From CAZDUS01 sp964508705 (GTDB lineage: Bacteria; Verrucomicrobiota; Kiritimatiellia; CAIKKV01; CAITUY01), in contig CAZDUS010000025.1 of NCBI GenBank assembly GCA_964508705.1, positions 1 through 29,044 on the forward strand: DNA of 29,044 bases, in the 5' to 3' direction. The notes below the pieces were generated by a model that made no database searches, was not told where the DNA came from, and saw nothing but the letters and a program-made list of their open reading frames with translations. Positions 25,692-29,044 of this stretch are shown here, piece after piece. The stretch's first letter is position 1. Each line of letters begins with the position of its first letter. The position numbers and the translations under genes were made by a program.

Positions 25692-27614
25692 TCAGGCCGT
25701 CAGGCTTTCGATTTTCGTGAAGACCGAGCGCGGCACGCCGCGTGTTTCTCCGGTCAGGGCAAATAATTCCTTCATGTCCAGAATGAGAACAATCTTGCCA
25801 TTCGACAGGGTGGTGACGCCGGCAACTCCCTTCGGCCGGAAATCGTCGAGCGATTTGATCACCGCGTCTTCACGGCCCATGAAGCCGTCGATGGCAAGAA
25901 CGAAGGAGTGTTCCGCCGCCTGCATCAGCACGCCATATCCCGGCGGGCTTTCGGCGGGCCAGCCCAGCAGATAGCTGAGCGGATACATGGGCATCACTTC
26001 GCCGCGTACCACCAGGGTGGCGCAGCCGCCAACTTCCTGAATGGCTTCTGCCTGGATGGGCAGGATCTCCCTGACCATGGACAGTGGCACGGCGAACGGC
26101 TGCTGCCCGAGTTGCACCAGCAATACCGGCAGAATCGCCAGGGTCAGCGGCAGGGAAATGACAAAGGTCGAACCCTTGCCGAGGGTCGATTTGATGTCAA
26201 TCGTGCCCTTCAGCTTCTGAATGTTGGTCTTCACCACGTCCATGCCGACACCCCGGCCGGAAACATCCGAGGCCACATCCTTGGTCGAGAAGCCGGGCAG
26301 CAGGACGAGGTTGAAGCTTTGCCGCTCATCCATCGTATTGGCTTCTTCGTCCGTAATCAGGCCCTTTTCAATTGCCTTGGCGCGCAGGCGCTCGGCATTC
26401 ATGCCACGCCCGTCGTCGGCAATCAGGATGATGATGTGATCGCCCTCCTGGCGTGCCTCGAGGCGCACGCGGGACTTCTCCGGCTTGCCCGCCGCGCGTC
26501 GCTCCTCGGATGACTCGACGCCATGGTCGACCGCATTGCGGATCAGGTGAATGATCGGGTCGGACAAATCCTCGATCATGGTCTTGTCGATTTCAGTCTC
26601 TTCGCCGACCAGCGCCAGTTCGACATCCTTGCCCAGGCTGCGGGCCAGGTCGCGGGCGATGCGCGGGTATTTCTGGAACAGGCGGCCGACGGGCTGCATG
26701 CGGGTTTTCATCACCGCGCTCTGCATGTCCGAGACCAGCAGGTCGAGCTGACTCACGGCCTGGTCGAGCGAATGCAGCGTGTCGCTGTCGGAATGACCGT
26801 TGATGATTTCGGTGCGCAAGGCGTTCAGGCGGTTCTTGGTCAGGCCGATTTCGCCTGACAAATTGAGCACCTGGTCCAGCCGCGCCGTGTCGACCCGGAT
26901 CGAACTGTCGCGGGTTTTTTCGGTGTCGCGCCGCCCCGCGGGAACCGCGGCGCCCGGTTTGTCCGCGGCGCGGCGGCCGATCGCGGCATGAATGATCTGT
27001 TCCGGCGTCTCGCCCGCCACGCTGTGACTGAAGTCTGGCGCCGCCGGGGTGTCGGCTGCCGCAATAGTGGCAGCCGCCTCGGCCAGACCCTGGGTGCCGG
27101 CGACCGCAACGAACAAGCTATTCCAGTCGGGGCCGTCGCTCTTTGCGCCAGGTACCGGCGCCGCTGACGTCATGGCCGCGGCAGACGGCGTCGCGCCAGG
27201 CGCGGCGACAATCTGTTTTCCGGTCAGCGCAGCTTTCAGCTTTGCCAGCAGGGCCGGATCGGCCGGAGCCGGCTGCATGCCGCGCTCCAGCATATCGAAC
27301 ATGACGCGCACCGCTCCCGTGGCGGCAAGAATCGCGTCCATGTTTTCGCCATCGATGCTCAGTTCGTTATTGCGCAGGCGGTCAAAAAGATTCTCGGTCA
27401 AATGGCACAGCGTCACCAGTTCGGTCGCATTCAGAAAGCCTGCGCCGCCCTTGATGGTGTGAAAGCCGCGGAAAATCTCGTTGAGCAGCTTGTGATCCGT
27501 CGGATTTTGCTCAAGATCGACCAGCTTGTTATCGACCCCGGAGAGCAGATCGCCGGCCTCGACCAGAAAATCCTGGAGCAGTTCTTCCATGCCCTCAAAG
27601 TTGCTCACATCCAT
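25692..27614 (-). CDS. cheA: Chemotaxis histidine kinase CheA
   Basis: CheA (640 aa) is the kinase of the chemotaxis array; it phosphorylates CheY under receptor and CheW control. The P1/HPt domain (1-105) has GFHTIKGGAGFLNA with phospho-acceptor His52. A long Ala/Pro-rich linker (~110-225) stands where a CheY-binding P2 domain would be; no P2 fold is obvious. The P3 dimerisation domain is at about 230-300 (LDQVLNLSGEIGLTKNRLNA). P4 ATPase motifs are LIRNAVDHGVES, ADDGRGMN, STKDVASDVSGRGVGMDVV and GKGSTFVISLPLTLA. The CheW-like P5 domain runs from about residue 490 to the end (QPFAVPLSMVREILP). The ATG at 27614 follows AAGGAG. It lies downstream of cheZ on the same strand. The bases around its start codon are duplicated upstream in a 77-bp tandem repeat. 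Confidence 0.97.
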   Translation of the reverse strand: MDVSNFEGMEELLQDFLVEAGDLLSGVDNKLVDLEQNPTDHKLLNEIFRGFHTIKGGAGFLNATELVTLCHLTENLFDRLRNNELSIDGENMDAILAATGAVRVMFDMLERGMQPAPADPALLAKLKAALTGKQIVAAPGATPSAAAMTSAAPVPGAKSDGPDWNSLFVAVAGTQGLAEAAATIAAADTPAAPDFSHSVAGETPEQIIHAAIGRRAADKPGAAVPAGRRDTEKTRDSSIRVDTARLDQVLNLSGEIGLTKNRLNALRTEIINGHSDSDTLHSLDQAVSQLDLLVSDMQSAVMKTRMQPVGRLFQKYPRIARDLARSLGKDVELALVGEETEIDKTMIEDLSDPIIHLIRNAVDHGVESSEERRAAGKPEKSRVRLEARQEGDHIIILIADDGRGMNAERLRAKAIEKGLITDEEANTMDERQSFNLVLLPGFSTKDVASDVSGRGVGMDVVKTNIQKLKGTIDIKSTLGKGSTFVISLPLTLAILPVLLVQLGQQPFAVPLSMVREILPIQAEAIQEVGGCATLVVRGEVMPMYPLSYLLGWPAESPPGYGVLMQAAEHSFVLAIDGFMGREDAVIKSLDDFRPKGVAGVTTLSNGKIVLILDMKELFALTGETRGVPRSVFTKIESLTA

Positions 27615-27904
27615 CTCCTTCGAGCGACTTCAGAGCAGGCTAATGCACGCGAAGCACGCGTTATGCCGAAACTAAAGTTGCTCACATCCATCTCCTTCGA
27701 GCGACTTCAGAGCAGGCTAATGCACGCGNNNNNNNNNNNNNNNNNNNNNNNNNNNNNNNNNNNNNNNNNNNNNNNNNNNNNNNNNNNNNNNNNNNNNNNN
27801 NNNNNNNNNNNNNNNNNNNNNNNNNNNNAAAGTTGCTCACATCCATCTCCTTCGAGCGACTTCAGAGCAGGCTAATGCACGCGAAGCACGCGTTATGCCG
27901 AAAC
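27597..27904 (-). repeat. 77-bp tandem repeat containing the cheA translation start region
   Basis: Copy 1 is 27597-27673. Copy 2 begins at 27674 and is interrupted by the N gap; the same unit continues after it at 27829-27904. Each unit carries, on the minus strand, AAGGAG-ATGGATGTGAGCAAC, which is the cheA ribosome site and first codons. Within an extra unit that ATG opens a 28-codon ORF ending at the next ATGTGA. The unit is not a multiple of three (77 nt), so extra copies cannot extend CheA in frame. The junction shows TGAGCAA microhomology. Joining the contigs by their 55-bp overlap gives at least two copies; the true number is unknown. Confidence 0.85.
27674..27883. other. Assembly gap (100 Ns) flanked by identical 55-bp ends
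   Basis: Positions 27729-27828 are 100 Ns. The 55 bases at 27674-27728 equal those at 27829-27883. The overlap length matches the first gap exactly. Here the cause is visible: a tandem repeat of 77 bp, longer than the 55-bp overlap, forms a loop that a k-mer assembly at that size cannot resolve. Confidence 0.9.
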
Positions 27905-27917
27905 CAGAATTGCTCAT
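27837..27917 (-). CDS. Possible 26-aa leader ORF between cheZ and cheA
   Basis: ATG at 27915-27917 opens an ORF that begins MSNSGFGITRASRALACSEV and ends RRRWM, with TGA at 27837-27839. GAGGAG lies 8-13 nt before the ATG, a good ribosome site. It starts 32 nt after the cheZ stop. Its end overlaps the next AAGGAG-ATG by the pattern ATGGATGTGA, so ribosomes finishing it would be placed at the following start, either the next repeat unit or cheA. The peptide has no recognised family. It may be a coupling leader, or just a by-product of the intergenic repeat. Confidence 0.4.
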   Translation of the reverse strand: MSNSGFGITRASRALACSEVARRRWM

Positions 27918-27949
27918 TGCCCACTCCTCGACAACCGGAAAGCCACGGG

Positions 27950-28813
27950 TCAGAAACCCAGGCTTTCCAGCAGATCATCCACCTGCGACTGATTGTTTAC
28001 AACATCGATACGACCCTCGCTGTTGACCACCGGACCGTTGAGCAGGCCATCGGGCGCGTCCGCTTTGCGCTGCTCGGGCATGGCCTCCAGCAACAAGGTC
28101 AGCAACTGGTTCTCCAGCCCCTGCACCAGTTCCACTACCTTCTTGATTACCTGTCCGGTCAAGTCCTGGAAATCCTGGGCCAGAATGATCTCCATCAGTT
28201 GATCGTTGGTCAGCCTGAGTTTGCCCGGCGTTTCGGCAAAGTAGGCGCGGGTATCGCCGGCCAGCGCCTTGAACTCATCCACCGACAACTGATTGGCGAA
28301 CATTGTTTCCCAGCGTTGCGAAAGGGCCTGCGAGCGGGCGATCAATTCATCCTGCACCGGCTTGGCAATATCGGTCGCATTCAGCACGCGGGAGGCCGCC
28401 TGTTCCGTCATCTGGGCGATATACGCCAGGCGCTGGCGGGCATCCGGGATCTGCCGCGCGGAATCCTCCAGCAGCTTGTCCACGCCGAGGCCGCGCAAGC
28501 TGTCGTGCAACTGCCGCGCGAGAAGGCCGAGACGATTGAACACCGCTTCCTGCGGGTCGGCGGCAGCGGCCACGAGAGTTCCCGAAGGAACGCTCCGCGC
28601 TGGCGCCGGCGCGACGCCGGCAGCTTGTGGTGGCGCCTGCACGCTGTCGAACAAGGCTTGCAACTCATCCGAATCACTCGCCGAATCCGGCTGTGCCGGT
28701 GCCGCGGCAACCGTTGGCGCGGGGGCAGGCGTTCCGGCGGCGATGCTGTCGAACAAGGCCTGCAGATCGTCGGAGTCGCTGCCGTCGTCATCTGTGGTTG
28801 AATTTTCCATCAT
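27950..28813 (-). CDS. cheZ: Chemotaxis phosphatase CheZ with duplicated N-terminal motif
   Basis: CheZ (287 aa) dephosphorylates CheY-P and ends the chemotaxis signal. The core long helical hairpin carries AQDFQDLTGQVIKKVVELVQ, with catalytic Gln216 (equivalent to E. coli Gln147). The C terminus, SQVDDLLESLGF, is the standard CheY-binding helix. Unusually, the N-terminal ~70 residues carry two near-identical motifs, DSDDLQALFDSI (13-24) and DSDELQALFDSV (47-58), joined by an Ala/Pro linker. They resemble both the C-terminal helix and the FliM N-terminal CheY-binding peptide. E. coli CheZ is about 214 aa, so this protein is some 70 residues longer. Start: two adjacent ATGs, with a weak ribosome site. 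A dispersed repeat begins 21 bp upstream. It precedes cheA; no cheY is seen in the window. Confidence 0.95.
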   Translation of the reverse strand: MMENSTTDDDGSDSDDLQALFDSIAAGTPAPAPTVAAAPAQPDSASDSDELQALFDSVQAPPQAAGVAPAPARSVPSGTLVAAAADPQEAVFNRLGLLARQLHDSLRGLGVDKLLEDSARQIPDARQRLAYIAQMTEQAASRVLNATDIAKPVQDELIARSQALSQRWETMFANQLSVDEFKALAGDTRAYFAETPGKLRLTNDQLMEIILAQDFQDLTGQVIKKVVELVQGLENQLLTLLLEAMPEQRKADAPDGLLNGPVVNSEGRIDVVNNQSQVDDLLESLGF

Positions 28814-28834
28814 GCCGATTCCCGGTTGATTAAC

Positions 28835-29044
28835 GTGAAATAACTCGTTCGGAGCGACGGGTGATAGTCGAGCGAAGCAAGCCGATCAGTAGCCCCCCGC
28901 GAGGGGGCGAGGCGGCGTTTCGCACCGCATGCGGTGCGCCGCCGCAGCCGGCTGGCTGTGCAAAGCCAGCCGTGGGCCGCGTAGCGGTGGGGGGGCGGGC
29001 CTTCAATTCGCCTTTCGCGTGTTTCATCATCGGTCGGTGGCTCT
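28835..29044. repeat. Composite intergenic repeat, outer arms (copy 2, reaches the window edge)
   Basis: The left arm has CGTGAAATAACTCGTTCGG (28835-28853) and GTGATAGTCGAGCGAAGC (28861-28878). The right arm starts at about 28993 with GGGCGGGCCTTCAATTCGCC and runs to the end of the window. The core differs from copy 1: it holds a perfect 18-bp palindrome, CGCACCGCATGCGGTGCG (28921-28938), and a stem-loop GGCTGGCT-GTGCAA-AGCCAGCC (28950-28971). The element lies just upstream of cheZ, so either it carries the cheZ promoter or cheZ is read through from beyond it. Confidence 0.82.

Noticed and set aside
27674..27883. Two perfect 55-bp direct repeats as a biological repeat pair
   Set aside because: The equal length at both gaps points to k-mer overlap. 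Only the 77-bp tandem unit, visible without crossing the gap at 27597-27728, is treated as biological.

Overview
The window is G+C-rich bacterial DNA and carries motility, chemotaxis and signal-transduction genes. Three things point to a flagellated, Gram-negative proteobacterium: a FleS/FleR (FlrB/FlrC) kinase-regulator pair next to fliE and fliF-fliG, a strong sigma-54 -24/-12 promoter before fliE, and a CheZ phosphatase. Gene order and protein style suit a betaproteobacterium, perhaps a relative of the Rhodocyclales; that placement is inference. Two runs of exactly 100 Ns (5228-5327 and 27729-27828) show that this is a draft scaffold.

Layout. (1) 1-5104: fliG (5' part) and fliF on the minus strand, divergent from flrB-flrC-fliE on the plus strand. 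The divergent spacer holds sigma-54-like boxes on both strands and a 15-bp palindrome. (2) 5105-5757: assembly gap plus a nested, modular intergenic repeat. (3) 5758-7305: an exported alpha-carbonic anhydrase with an extra N-terminal domain. (4) 7389-10925, minus strand: a hybrid histidine kinase (dCache-HAMP-PAS-PAS-HisKA-HATPase-REC-HPt). (5) 11251-13771: lipoprotein, HD-GYP phosphodiesterase and membrane-anchored methyltransferase. (6) 13772-17119: a structured-looking leader, a GGDEF-family protein with a degenerate active site, and a soluble zinc-binding chemoreceptor. (7) 17181-19061: a protein made of about 15 Sel1 repeats. (8) 19112-21584: a small DUF559 (Vsr-like) endonuclease gene between inverted copies of a G-rich repeat arm, a 32-bp tandem array, a J-domain-like protein on the minus strand, and a solo copy of the repeat. 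(9) 21712-25650: a second, paralogous hybrid kinase. (10) 25692-28813, minus strand: cheZ then cheA, separated by a 77-bp tandem repeat that contains the cheA start region. (11) 28835-29044: a second copy of the outer repeat arms with a different core.

How the genes fit together. FlrB/FlrC probably activate sigma-54 promoters for basal-body genes (fliE, fliF, fliG). CheA, CheZ and the CZB receptor belong to the chemotaxis pathway that controls the motor. The HD-GYP protein (predicted active) and the GGDEF protein (predicted catalytically dead, with an intact c-di-GMP-binding I-site) form a likely c-di-GMP layer. The two hybrid kinases each carry their own receiver and HPt domains and lack an adjacent response regulator, so their outputs must lie elsewhere.

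The strongest candidate for something undescribed is the DUF559 gene with its repeats. A pair of inverted ~47-bp arms flanks the endonuclease gene. Elsewhere in the window the same arm pair occurs without the gene, around a conserved 20-bp spacer and inside perfect terminal inverted repeats. This has the architecture of a REPIN/RAYT system, but with a DUF559 nuclease in place of the RAYT.
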